Below, piece by piece: positions 1 through 7,741 of a DNA stretch of 22,670 nt. Source of the stretch: an uncultured Planctomycetaceae bacterium. GTDB lineage: Bacteria > Planctomycetota > Planctomycetia > Planctomycetales > Planctomycetaceae. The stretch spans positions 1 through 22,670 of the forward strand of contig CALFYU010000319.1 of the NCBI GenBank assembly GCA_937952455.1, written 5' to 3'. Below the pieces are notes generated by a model. The model saw only the letters and a list, made by a program, of their open reading frames with translations. It had not been told where the DNA came from and made no database searches. Made by a program: the position numbers and the translations under genes. The first letter of the stretch is position 1. Each line of letters begins with the position of its first letter.

Positions 1-218
1 TAGGCCCGCCATTTATGGCGGGTTAACATGACGCAACCTCGTAGCAGCCCAAACGCCCGTTCACGGGCGTTCTCGATGCAACGGCTTCAGCCTTCCCGCG
101 CACTCCACAGCGAGAAGCCTCGTGAACGAGGCTCAGCAGCGCGCCTGCGCGGGTTCACCCGACCCGCCATAAATGGCGGGCCTAATATCGCTGCGCGGAA
201 ACGCCGGTGAACCGGCGT
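1..218. repeat. Cluster of short palindromes with TTCA/TGAA loops inside an inverted-repeat pair
   Basis: A perfect 23-bp inverted repeat lies at 1-23 and 162-184, and each copy is itself near-palindromic (CCCGCCAT, two bases, ATGGCGGG). Between and just after the copies are hairpins that all have the four-base loop TTCA or its complement TGAA: 52-71 (8-bp stem), 83-92 (3-bp stem), 116-133 (7-bp stem), 150-161 (4-bp stem) and 201-218 (7-bp stem). No convincing coding sequence overlaps it; the short open frames here are low-complexity translations of the repeats. It is probably a dispersed intergenic repeat element of the genome, and it may extend beyond the left edge of the window. Confidence 0.75.
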
Positions 219-310
219 CATCGCAGGCTTTAGGCTGGAGACCGTAGACTTTAGGGTTGGCACACCCATGCCATCAAATTGCCATAAGCCGACACATACT
301 GGCCACTGGC

Positions 311-370
311 CACTCGAAATCGTTGTGCGCGGGTCTCCTCACCCCGCACAAGCATTGTATTTTCGAGTGT
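311..370. repeat. Two-tier stem-loop upstream of the aldehyde dehydrogenase
   Basis: An outer 9-bp inverted repeat (CACTCGAAA at 311-319, TTTCGAGTG at 362-370) encloses an inner stem (323-334 with 341-351, one bulged base, six-base loop CTCCTC). It lies about 120 bases before the aldehyde dehydrogenase start. It could be a structured leader, an operator, or part of the repeat-rich non-coding stretch that covers 1-488. The rest of 371-488 shows no clear promoter or gene. Confidence 0.45.
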
Positions 371-488
371 CGTGCGTACATTTCGCCGCGATACCTTTCA
401 CGGCACCGACAATTCCCGGTATCCTGTCCGTTCGGCTCCACTCCAATAATCCGTGATCAACTTTTTTCGATAATTGGACACTCTCACT

Positions 489-2066
489 ATGACCACGCAC
501 CCCGTACTTATTGACGGCAAATGGATCGCTTCGACCGGTACTGAGACTTTTCAAGCGGCGAATCCGACGACGGAGGAATTGTTGCCGGACCGGTTTCCCG
601 TCAGCCCGTGGGAGGAGATCGAACGGGCGATCCAGGTGGCCGCGGCCGCGGCCAAGCAGATGCGGGGGTGGCCCGGGACGCGGTTTGCCGCGTTTCTGGA
701 AAAATACGCCGACGGTATCGAAGCCCGCTCCGACGAATTGGCGACGGCTGCACATCTGGAAACGGCGCTGCCCAAAGATGGCCGGTTGGCCGGCATCGAA
801 CTGCCCCGTACGGTGAACCAGCTCCGCCAAGCCGCTGCAGCCGCGCGGGAAGGGACGTGGGCAACGGCCACGATTGATACGGCCAACAACATCCGCTCGA
901 TGTACGGGCCCATCGGACCGGTGGTCGTCTTCGGGCCGAATAACTTTCCGTTTGCGTTCAACGGCATCTCCGGCGGGGACTTCGCAGCGGCGATCGCCGC
1001 AGTCAATCCGGTGATCGCCAAGGGGCACTCCTCTCATCCCAACACCACGCGCATCTTCGCCGAGGCGGCCCTGGACGCGATCAAGGCGACTGACATGCCG
1101 CCGGCGCTGGTGCAGTTGATCTATCGCTGCGATCACGCCGACGGGGCGAAGTTGGTCTCACATCCGCTGATGGGCGCTACTGGTTATACGGGAGCGCGGT
1201 CCGCCGGATTGTATCTCAAGGAGGCGGCCGACAAAGCGGGTAAGCCGATCTATCTGGAACTCTCCAGCATCAACCCGGTTTTCGTGTTGCCGGGGGCTTT
1301 GGAGGAACGCTGCCAGGCGCTGGCGGATGAGTTCACCGGCAGTTGTCTGATGGGGACCGGCCAATTCTGTACCAACCCCGGCGTGGTGGTGTTACCGGCG
1401 GGGGACGCGGCCGAGGAGTTCATCGCCGCGGTTACGCAGAAATTCAACTCCGCGCCGGTGGGAACGCTGTTAAGCGGCGGCGTGCAGAAAAACATGGCCG
1501 CCGGAATCCGGGCGCTGCAATCGGCGGGTGCTCAGATCATCGCCGGCGGTAGCCACGGCGGAGGAGATGGTTACTCGCACCAGAACACGATACTGAAAGT
1601 GACCGGTGCCCAGTTCGTGGCCGATCCGGAAGGGCTGCAAACCGAGGCGTTCGGCAATTGCACGCTGCTTGTCGTGGCGGAAGACATCGATGAGATGACG
1701 GCCATTGCCGAAACGCTGGAGGGGAACCTCACCGGTTCGATCTACACCGATACCGGCGGCAGCGATGACGATATCTATAGCGAGTTGGCGGCCGCCGTCC
1801 GTCCGCATGTCGGCCGACTGCTCAATGATAAAATGCCGACCGGCGTGGCGGTCTCCCCGGCAATGAACCACGGGGGCCCGTTTCCAGCCACGGGGCACCC
1901 GGCGTTCACCGCGGTGGGCATTCCGGCCAGTATCCACCGGTTTTCGATGCTGCAGTGTTACGACAACGTCCGCCCGCACCGTTTGCCGCCGGCCCTGCAA
2001 GACGGACATCCCGGCGGGGGGATGTGGCGATATATCGACGGGAAGTGGACGAAGGGGGACGCCTAA
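489..2066 (+). CDS. Aldehyde dehydrogenase, alpha-ketoglutaric semialdehyde (2,5-dioxovalerate) dehydrogenase type
   Basis: A 525-residue cytoplasmic NAD(P)-dependent aldehyde dehydrogenase. The catalytic cysteine is Cys294 in GTGQFCTNPG and the general base is Glu257 in YLELSSINPV. The nucleotide-binding region has GPVVVFGPNNFPF and a Lys-Gly-His segment where many aldehyde dehydrogenases have KP. The SSINPVF and FCTNPG signatures are those of the ketoglutaric semialdehyde dehydrogenase subfamily, which oxidises 2,5-dioxopentanoate to 2-oxoglutarate at the end of non-phosphorylating pentose, glucarate and hydroxyproline catabolism. No pathway partners lie next to it, so the physiological substrate is inferred. 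I chose ATG at 489; an in-frame TTG at 474 would add five residues. Neither start has a clear Shine-Dalgarno sequence. The length fits the family, and no key residue is missing. Confidence 0.9.
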   Translation: MTTHPVLIDGKWIASTGTETFQAANPTTEELLPDRFPVSPWEEIERAIQVAAAAAKQMRGWPGTRFAAFLEKYADGIEARSDELATAAHLETALPKDGRLAGIELPRTVNQLRQAAAAAREGTWATATIDTANNIRSMYGPIGPVVVFGPNNFPFAFNGISGGDFAAAIAAVNPVIAKGHSSHPNTTRIFAEAALDAIKATDMPPALVQLIYRCDHADGAKLVSHPLMGATGYTGARSAGLYLKEAADKAGKPIYLELSSINPVFVLPGALEERCQALADEFTGSCLMGTGQFCTNPGVVVLPAGDAAEEFIAAVTQKFNSAPVGTLLSGGVQKNMAAGIRALQSAGAQIIAGGSHGGGDGYSHQNTILKVTGAQFVADPEGLQTEAFGNCTLLVVAEDIDEMTAIAETLEGNLTGSIYTDTGGSDDDIYSELAAAVRPHVGRLLNDKMPTGVAVSPAMNHGGPFPATGHPAFTAVGIPASIHRFSMLQCYDNVRPHRLPPALQDGHPGGGMWRYIDGKWTKGDA

Positions 2067-2378
2067 ACAGCGGCGGTCCGCAATTGAAGGCGGCGAAAAG
2101 GTTTACGGGCGTTGCCGTCGCCCGAGTCTTGCCGGCGGGTCGATATCATGGCGGCGGCCGTTCACTGTCTGCGATTGTCGCTTGTCGTCTGGGGTCGGCA
2201 TGCGTACACTACGGCTTACTTGGGCAGATTTTTGCGCTTTCGTATTTTGCGAGATTCCCCGCAATTCGGCCGCCATGGATTTGGCCGGCCGCGAATGGCG
2301 GTGATTGAGACACCGGTAGAAACGCCCGCGGGGTGATTCCCGGAACGAACATAGGACAGTTTTTTTGGTGACATTCCG
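2067..2378 (+). promoter_or_regulatory. rpmE2 upstream region with a candidate sigma70 promoter and leader stems
   Basis: There is no gene in this 312-base gap. A candidate promoter is TTGTCG at 2182-2187, a 17-base spacer, then TACACT at 2205-2210. That would give a leader of about 160 bases before rpmE2. Within the leader, CCGCCAT at 2270-2276 can pair with ATGGCGG at 2295-2301, while 2264-2271 can instead pair with 2287-2296, so two mutually exclusive stems are possible. The promoter assignment rests on consensus match only. Confidence 0.4.
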
Positions 2379-2702
2379 ATGAAAGCAGGCATCCATCCCG
2401 ATTATCACGACGTCGTTTTTCTGGACGCATCGTGCGGGGAAAAATTCCTGACCCGTTCGACGCTCAAGTCCGACAAGACGATCGAATGGGAAGACGGCAA
2501 GACGTATCCGCTGATCACGGTTCCGGTCAGTTCGGCTTCACACCCGTTTTATACGGGCAAGGCGAAGTACGTCGACAGCGCCGGCCGCGTGGAGAAGTTC
2601 CAACAGAAGTACGGCTGGGACGAACGCCGCAAAGCGTCAAAGGACAAAGGGGACGCTGCCGATGCGGAAAGCAAGACCGAAGAGGCGGCAGCCGAGGGCT
2701 AG
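2379..2702 (+). CDS. rpmE2: Ribosomal protein L31, type B
   Basis: A 107-residue 50S ribosomal subunit protein. The conserved type-B features are the start MKAGIHPDYHDVVF, the DKTIEWEDGKTYP segment near residue 33, and SSASHPFYTGKAKYVDSAGR with KFQQKYGW further on. The zinc-binding cysteines of type-A L31 are absent; the only cysteine is Cys19, so this is the zinc-independent form. Compared with typical type-B proteins of about 80-90 residues it has a C-terminal tail of roughly 25 residues, rich in Lys, Asp, Glu and Ala, presumably disordered. It heads the rpmE2-prfA-prmC-murA block, an arrangement seen in many bacteria. Codon use and base composition look like those of its neighbours. Confidence 0.95.
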   Translation: MKAGIHPDYHDVVFLDASCGEKFLTRSTLKSDKTIEWEDGKTYPLITVPVSSASHPFYTGKAKYVDSAGRVEKFQQKYGWDERRKASKDKGDAADAESKTEEAAAEG

Positions 2703-2737
2703 CACCGCGGCAACCGGGGCGCAATCCCGTTGCTTAG

Positions 2738-2820
2738 GGGTGCCACTGGCGGCTGGCCCGCCAGTGCAAATTCGCGCGACCGGCCAAGGCACTGCTGGAC
2801 AGGCCAGCTGTGGCACCCAA
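2738..2820. repeat. Palindromic two-hairpin intergenic element between rpmE2 and prfA
   Basis: Outer arms GGGTGCCAC (2738-2746) and GTGGCACCC (2812-2820) are exact reverse complements. Inside are two hairpins: CACTGGCGG / CCGCCAGTG (2744-2752 with 2758-2766, loop CTGGC), and CACTGCTGG with CCAGCTGTG near the right end, one mismatch. Outer stem plus two inner hairpins makes a cloverleaf-like fold. No T-run follows, so it is not a standard terminator. The layout resembles REP/BIME-type elements. Confidence 0.6.
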
Positions 2821-2866
2821 GCGTCTATCGCCTGCAGGTCTCTCTTCGTCGCGGCAAGTGAACATC

Positions 2867-3952
2867 ATGTACCCCAGCTTGGAGAAAAAACTGGCGCGAT
2901 TCGAGGAGTTGGAAAAACTGCTCATCGATCCGGAAGTGCTCTCCGACACGTCCCGGCTGCTGAAAATTCAGCGTGAACACGGCGGATTGGCCAAAACGGC
3001 GCGGATGGTGCGCGAGTATAAAGAGTTGGAAGAGAACGTCGCCGCCGCCCGCGAGATGGTCGACGAAGAGACCGACGCCGAGGCCCGCGAATATGCGGAG
3101 ACCGAACTCGCGGGACTGCTCGAGCGGCAGGAAGCCCTCAAGGAAGATCTCGAGGATCTGGTCACGGCGGGTGACGCGGCCACGCGGGGCAGCCTGATCA
3201 TGGAAGTCCGCGCCGGCCCCGGCGGCGCCGAAGCCTCGCTGTTTGCCCGCGACTTGTACGTGATGTATCTGCGATTCGCGGAAAACCGCGGTTGGAAGAT
3301 CGAGGAACTGGACCGCAGTGAGTCGGAATTGGGCGGCATCAAGTCGATCACCTTTTCCGTGTCGGGCGAAGGCGCCTTCATGCAGTTGCAGTTCGAGAGC
3401 GGCGGACATCGTGTGCAGCGGGTTCCCGACACTGAAACTCAGGGCCGCATCCATACCAGTGCCGCCACCGTGGCGGTGTTGCCCGAAGCAGACGAGGTGG
3501 AAGTCGAAATTGGCCACGACGACTTGCGGATCGATACCTATTACGCCAGCGGTCCCGGCGGGCAGAAGGTCAACAAGACCGCTAGCGCCGTGCGGATCAC
3601 ACACTTGCCGACCAACACCGTCGTCAGTTGCCAGGATGAAAAGAGCCAGCACAAAAATCGTGCCAAGGCCATGCGCGTGTTGCGGAGCCGGCTGTTGGAA
3701 ATGAAGCAGCAAAAGGCGCAATCGGACCGGGCCGAACAACGCCGTACGCTGATCGGTTCGGGCGACCGCAGCCAGCGTATCCGCACATATAATTTTCCGC
3801 AAAACCGCCTGACCGATCACCGCATCAATCTGACGCTGTATAAACTGGATCAGATCATGCTGGGCAATCTCGATGAACTCGTCGATGCGCTGCTGGAGTT
3901 TGACCGCCAGGAACGGCTGCAGGGACTCGGCAGCGAAGCAGGCGGCACGTAA
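2867..3952 (+). CDS. prfA: Peptide chain release factor 1
   Basis: A 361-residue cytoplasmic class-I release factor that recognises UAA and UAG in the ribosomal A site and triggers peptidyl-tRNA hydrolysis. The catalytic GGQ is at residues 231-233 in SGPGGQKVNKTASAVR. The stop-codon-reading tripeptide region is RVPDTETQGRIHTSA, with Pro187-Asp-Thr189 as the PxT motif that marks RF1 rather than RF2 (which has SPF). The N-terminal coiled region (about 1-100) and the length match the family. The frame is open further upstream to 2810, but the ATG at 2867 (MYPSLEKKLA) gives the normal RF1 N-terminus. It is followed 35 bases later by prmC, whose product methylates the glutamine of GGQ, so the two are probably cotranscribed. 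Confidence 0.97.
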   Translation: MYPSLEKKLARFEELEKLLIDPEVLSDTSRLLKIQREHGGLAKTARMVREYKELEENVAAAREMVDEETDAEAREYAETELAGLLERQEALKEDLEDLVTAGDAATRGSLIMEVRAGPGGAEASLFARDLYVMYLRFAENRGWKIEELDRSESELGGIKSITFSVSGEGAFMQLQFESGGHRVQRVPDTETQGRIHTSAATVAVLPEADEVEVEIGHDDLRIDTYYASGPGGQKVNKTASAVRITHLPTNTVVSCQDEKSQHKNRAKAMRVLRSRLLEMKQQKAQSDRAEQRRTLIGSGDRSQRIRTYNFPQNRLTDHRINLTLYKLDQIMLGNLDELVDALLEFDRQERLQGLGSEAGGT

Positions 3953-3987
3953 TCCTCGCCCGGCCGGAAGAAATGGATTGAAACCCT

Positions 3988-4881
3988 GTGAGTTCAGACG
4001 CACAAACGACGCCCCGAGCCGAGCAGCCATGGACCGTCGGCCGTGTGATCGACTGGACCACCGCACATTTGAAAACGCACGGCAGCGACACGCCGCGGCT
4101 CGACGCCGAAATCCTATTGGCTCACGCCCGCAACTGCCCGCGGATTCAACTCTACACGCACTACGATGAAGTGCTCTCCGACGAAGTCCGCGCGGTGATG
4201 CGGGAACTGGTCACCCGCCGCGCCCGCGCCGAACCGGTCGCCTATCTCGTGGGGCACCGCGAGTTTTACGGCATGGACTTTCGCGTAACGCCCGACGTGT
4301 TGATTCCGCGGCCCGATACGGAAACGCTGGTGCTGGAACTACTCACGCTGGCCGCTGACCGGCCGCAGCCGCGGATCCTCGAGCTGGGAACCGGGTCGGG
4401 CTGCATCGCGATTGCCACCGCAGCTAATCTCCCCACCGCCGAAATTGTGGCGATCGACATCAGCCCCGAAGCGCTCCACGTCGCCGCGCAAAATGCGGAG
4501 AAACACGGCGTCGCTGACCGCATCGAATTTCACTGCGGGGATCTCTTCGCGCCGCTAAAGTCGGATGCGACGTTTGATTTCATCGTCAGCAATCCGCCCT
4601 ATATTCCCGCTGCCGAACTCGCGGAACTCGACGCCGACGTCCGCGACCATGAGCCGCATTTGGCGCTCGACGGCGGTGCCGACGGGTTGGATGTAATTCG
4701 CCGGTTGATCGCCGGCAGCGGCGCGCGTCTCAAATCGGGAGGGTTTTTGCTGTTGGAGATCGGCGCCGAACAAGGTAACGTTCTGCCTGAGTTGATCGAC
4801 GCCAGCGGCGACTACCGCACGCCGCGAATCGTCCAGGATCTTGCCCAACGTCCCCGCGTCGCAGCGGCCCAACGCTTGTAA
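3988..4881 (+). CDS. prmC: Release factor glutamine methyltransferase
   Basis: A 297-residue S-adenosylmethionine-dependent enzyme that N5-methylates the glutamine of the GGQ motif in release factors. The SAM-binding motif is ELGTGSGCIAI (GTGSG at 134-138) and the catalytic NPPY is at 202-205 in SNPPYIPAAE. The N-terminal helical domain that docks the release factor covers about residues 1-90, with the conserved YLVGHREFYG segment at its end. The start is GTG at 3988; the nearby ATG at 3973 runs into a stop at once. Gene order prfA-prmC is conserved widely and agrees with the enzyme-substrate relation. An 8-bp AT-rich inverted repeat directly follows the stop codon. Confidence 0.95.
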   Translation: MSSDAQTTPRAEQPWTVGRVIDWTTAHLKTHGSDTPRLDAEILLAHARNCPRIQLYTHYDEVLSDEVRAVMRELVTRRARAEPVAYLVGHREFYGMDFRVTPDVLIPRPDTETLVLELLTLAADRPQPRILELGTGSGCIAIATAANLPTAEIVAIDISPEALHVAAQNAEKHGVADRIEFHCGDLFAPLKSDATFDFIVSNPPYIPAAELAELDADVRDHEPHLALDGGADGLDVIRRLIAGSGARLKSGGFLLLEIGAEQGNVLPELIDASGDYRTPRIVQDLAQRPRVAAAQRL

Positions 4882-4882
4882 T

Positions 4883-4903
4883 TTCTTGAATTAGTTTCAA
4901 GAA
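4883..4903. repeat. AT-rich hairpin just after the prmC stop
   Basis: TTCTTGAA at 4883-4890 and TTCAAGAA at 4896-4903 form a perfect 8-bp stem with a five-base loop, starting two bases after the prmC stop codon. The stem has few G-C pairs and no T-run follows, so a strong terminator is unlikely. It may protect a 3' end or act as an operator before murA. Confidence 0.4.
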
Positions 4904-4974
4904 TGGTCCGCACTGGTTTTGCGACTTATCGAAGAGGTAAGGACTGACAACTCGAAAACACGGCGGATCGGCCC

Positions 4975-4980
4975 AGGAGG
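4975..4980 (+). promoter_or_regulatory. Shine-Dalgarno sequence of murA
   Basis: AGGAGG is one of the few full-consensus ribosome binding sites in the window. It lies 3 bases before the ATG at 4984 and 6 bases before the in-frame ATG at 4987, so the second ATG has the better spacing. Confidence 0.7.
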
Positions 4981-4986
4981 TCCATG

Positions 4987-6372
4987 ATGGACATGTTTGC
5001 GATTCGCGGCGGAGTGCCGCTGAGGGGCACCGCTGTTGTAAGCGGCGCCAAAAATGCCGCCCTTCCGATCATGGCCGCTGCACTGGCTGCCACCGGCCCC
5101 ACGCTCTTGCAAGATGTGCCCGATCTGGCCGACGTCCGCACGCTGTGCAAATTGCTCAGTGAACTGGGAATGCACGTCGAGCAAAACGACGACGGCGAGA
5201 TGCAACTGACCGTAGTTGATACCACCCCCTATGTTGCCGACTACGACCTGGTGCGCACGATGCGGGCCAGCGTCTGTGTCCTGGGACCGCTCTTGGCGCG
5301 CCGCGGGCGGGCCTGTATCTCGCTTCCCGGCGGATGTAACATCGGCGATCGCCCCATCGACCTGCATCTTAAAGGCTTGGCTGCGTTGGGCGCACAAATT
5401 CGCGTCGAACGCGGCTATGTCATTGCCCAGGCCAAGGAGTTACGGGGCGCTCGCATCTATCTCGGCGGTCCCTTCGGTTGCACGGTCACCGGAACCTGCA
5501 ACGTGATGGTCGCCGCCGCGTTGGCGCGGGGGACCACAATCATCGAAGCCGCCGCCTGCGAACCGGAGGTTGTCGATCTCGGAAACTATCTCAACAAGAT
5601 GGGCGCCCGCATCAACGGTTTGGGCACGCCACTCTTGGAGATTGAAGGCGTCGAGGAACTGACCGGTACGACTCACCGCATCATTCCCGACCGCATCGAA
5701 GCCGCCACGTTGATGATCGCCGCTGCCGCTACGCAGGGCGACGTGGAATTGGAAAATGTCCGCACGCAACATCTCACGGCCGTGTTGGAAAAATTGGCCG
5801 ACATCGGTGTTCATTTCTCAGACGCGGGACAGGACCGTCTGCGGGTCTCCAATGGCCGGAAGCTCAGCGCCGCCGACTGCGCCGCTTTGCCGTCTCCCGG
5901 CATTCCCACCGACGTGCAGGCACAATTGATGTCGCTGCTGGTCGGTTCGCCCGGCATCAGCGTGATCACCGACAAGGTCTTTCCCGACCGCTTCATGCAC
6001 GCCGCTGAACTGGCCCGCATGGGGGCCGTCATTCGCCGCGAAGGCCCGTCGGCCATCATCAGCGGCGTGGGACGACTCAGCGGCGCGACGGTGATGGCTT
6101 CCGACCTGCGGGCCAGCGCCGCACTGGTTATCGCCGGATTGGCCGCGGAGGGAGATACGGCCATTCGCCGTATCTACCATCTGGATCGCGGCTACGAGCG
6201 GTTGGAATTGAAGCTGCGAAACCTAGGCGCAAACATCGAGCGCGTTGACGACCGGTCGAACGCGTTTCCACACAGCTTTCGCCTGGACCGTGCAGAGACC
6301 GGCGAGGAACTTGGCGGTCCGCATTGGCCGCAACACGAGAGTGCCGAGAAGCGCAGCAAGCGCTCCGCATAG
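4987..6372 (+). CDS. murA: UDP-N-acetylglucosamine 1-carboxyvinyltransferase
   Basis: A 461-residue cytoplasmic enzyme that transfers enolpyruvate from phosphoenolpyruvate to UDP-GlcNAc, the first committed step of peptidoglycan synthesis. Numbered from ATG 4987, the catalytic cysteine is Cys117 in LPGGCNIGDRPIDLHL, the form expected to be fosfomycin-sensitive (resistant MurA variants have Asp here). The substrate-binding lysine is Lys22 in SGAKNAALP. The aspartate of PGIPTDVQAQLMS and the arginine of DLRASAALVIAGLAA are also present. The protein is about 40 residues longer than typical MurA because of a polar C-terminal tail after LRNLGANIERV. An ATG three bases upstream (4984) is possible, but the Shine-Dalgarno spacing favours 4987. 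It closes the rpmE2-prfA-prmC-murA block. Its presence agrees with reports that planctomycetes do make peptidoglycan. Confidence 0.95.
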   Translation: MDMFAIRGGVPLRGTAVVSGAKNAALPIMAAALAATGPTLLQDVPDLADVRTLCKLLSELGMHVEQNDDGEMQLTVVDTTPYVADYDLVRTMRASVCVLGPLLARRGRACISLPGGCNIGDRPIDLHLKGLAALGAQIRVERGYVIAQAKELRGARIYLGGPFGCTVTGTCNVMVAAALARGTTIIEAAACEPEVVDLGNYLNKMGARINGLGTPLLEIEGVEELTGTTHRIIPDRIEAATLMIAAAATQGDVELENVRTQHLTAVLEKLADIGVHFSDAGQDRLRVSNGRKLSAADCAALPSPGIPTDVQAQLMSLLVGSPGISVITDKVFPDRFMHAAELARMGAVIRREGPSAIISGVGRLSGATVMASDLRASAALVIAGLAAEGDTAIRRIYHLDRGYERLELKLRNLGANIERVDDRSNAFPHSFRLDRAETGEELGGPHWPQHESAEKRSKRSA

Positions 6373-6586
6373 GTGCTCCCGTTTCCGACCGCTGAAGAAT
6401 CCCCCGATTCACGCCTCGCGTCCTCGAAGGGACTCGTCGGGTACTGATCCGCACCGCCGCCGGTGATTTGAGACCCGCCGTTCGACAGGTTACGTGCGCC
6501 CGCTGGGGTGATCGTGGAGCGGATTCCGTCTATATTGGGGGGACGTCAGAATTCCGATAAGCGCTGTTTCAGACCACGAGGCTGCG

Positions 6587-7741
6587 ATGATTGTTGAGGG
6601 ACGCCGTTACGATACTGGGGAACCGGTCAAGATCTCGATATCCGATGGACAGATCGCCTCCGTCGATCCCGCGCGGCCGACAGGGCCCATCGAGGAATGG
6701 CTTTATGTGGCACCGGGATTCTTCGATCTGCAGATCAATGGGCACGGCGGCATCTGGTATTCGCAGCCGGGACTTTCAGCTGAGGACATCATCGGCACGC
6801 TGGTGCCGCATTTCGCGCATGGCGTGACGCGGCTGTTCCCAACGCTCGTGACGAATTCATTCGAGAATCTGGCCTCGGGTTTTGCGGCGATCCGGGCCGC
6901 TTGCGAACAGGAGGCGTGGGTCTCACAGATGGTGCCCGGCTGCCATCTAGAGGGTCCGTATATTTCTCACGAGGACGGGCCCCGCGGCGCGCACGGGCTG
7001 GAATATGTTCGCGATGCCGATTGGGACGAATTCTCCCGTTTGCAAGAGATCTCCGGAAATCGCATCAAACTGCTGACGTTGGCGCCGGAGGTTCCCGGAG
7101 CGCTCGACTTGATTCGCCGTGCCGTCAAATCGGGGGTGACCGTCTCGATCGGGCATACCGCCGCAACCCCCGACGAAATTCGCGCCGCCGCCGACGCGGG
7201 AGCCACCCTGAGCACGCATCTGGGGAACGGCGCACACGGCATTTTGCGGCGGCATCCGAACTACATCTGGGAGCAACTGGCCGAGGACCGCCTGCATGCC
7301 AGCATCATCTGTGACGGACACCACCTGCCCGGCAGTGTGGTCAAGACGATCGTGCGGGTCAAATCGCCGCAGCGGACGATCCTGACTTGCGATGCCGCTG
7401 GGCTGGCGGGATGCCCGCCGGGCAAATATGAAAACGCCGCGGTCGACGTCGAGGTCCTGGAGGACGGTCGTATTGTCATTGCCGGGCAGGACCAACTGCT
7501 GGCCGGGTCGACGCTTTGCACCGACAGTTGCGTGGCCAACGTTCTGAGGCTGGGCGGCGTATCATTGAAGGATGCCGTGGACATGGCAGGTCGGATTCCC
7601 GCGCGGCTGGTCGGGTTGGAGGAAATCGCGCTGTCCCCCGGTTCCCGTGCCGACCTGATCCCGTTCCATGTCCCGGATGGCGGAACCTGCCTGGACATCC
7701 GTGCAGCCTGGATGGCCGGCGAACTTCGCCATGGGGGCTAA
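6587..7741 (+). CDS. nagA: NagA-type amidohydrolase, probable N-acetylglucosamine-6-phosphate deacetylase
   Basis: A 384-residue metal-dependent amidohydrolase of the NagA family, which deacetylates GlcNAc-6-phosphate to glucosamine-6-phosphate and acetate in amino-sugar catabolism and cell-wall recycling. The family motifs appear in order: APGFFDLQINGHGG (42-55), the metal ligand Glu122 in HLEGP, His136 in RGAHG (substrate contact), His190 in GHT, His211 in THLGNGAHG, His245 or His246 in CDGHH, and the catalytic aspartate Asp269 in LTCDAAG. The usual THLFNAM motif is THLGNGA here, so the substrate pocket differs somewhat, although the asparagine is kept. No nagB or sugar transporter lies nearby. 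It is therefore unclear whether the substrate is exactly GlcNAc-6-P. The ATG at 6587 fits the family N-terminus. Confidence 0.85.
   Translation: MIVEGRRYDTGEPVKISISDGQIASVDPARPTGPIEEWLYVAPGFFDLQINGHGGIWYSQPGLSAEDIIGTLVPHFAHGVTRLFPTLVTNSFENLASGFAAIRAACEQEAWVSQMVPGCHLEGPYISHEDGPRGAHGLEYVRDADWDEFSRLQEISGNRIKLLTLAPEVPGALDLIRRAVKSGVTVSIGHTAATPDEIRAAADAGATLSTHLGNGAHGILRRHPNYIWEQLAEDRLHASIICDGHHLPGSVVKTIVRVKSPQRTILTCDAAGLAGCPPGKYENAAVDVEVLEDGRIVIAGQDQLLAGSTLCTDSCVANVLRLGGVSLKDAVDMAGRIPARLVGLEEIALSPGSRADLIPFHVPDGGTCLDIRAAWMAGELRHGG

Noticed and set aside
1..40. Integron attC-like site (GTTAAC next to a palindrome)
   Set aside because: The base following GTTAA does not fit the GTTRRRY core, no cassette or integrase is seen, and the hairpins have a constant TTCA loop unlike attC.
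339..1136. Long minus-strand open frame opposite the aldehyde dehydrogenase
   Set aside because: It mirrors the coding strand of a clear enzyme gene and its translation is Arg/Gly/Pro-rich with no domain; a GC-rich codon shadow.
2112..2336. Possible small gene before rpmE2
   Set aside because: The predicted 74 residues have no hydrophobic or domain pattern, and the region holds promoter-like and leader features instead.
3423..3434. PDT instead of PAT in the release-factor stop-codon motif
   Set aside because: RF1 proteins vary at the middle position of PxT; Pro and Thr are kept, so this is normal variation.
2825..4066. 413-codon minus-strand open frame opposite prfA
   Set aside because: Fully antisense to a well-conserved release factor gene, with no recognisable family.
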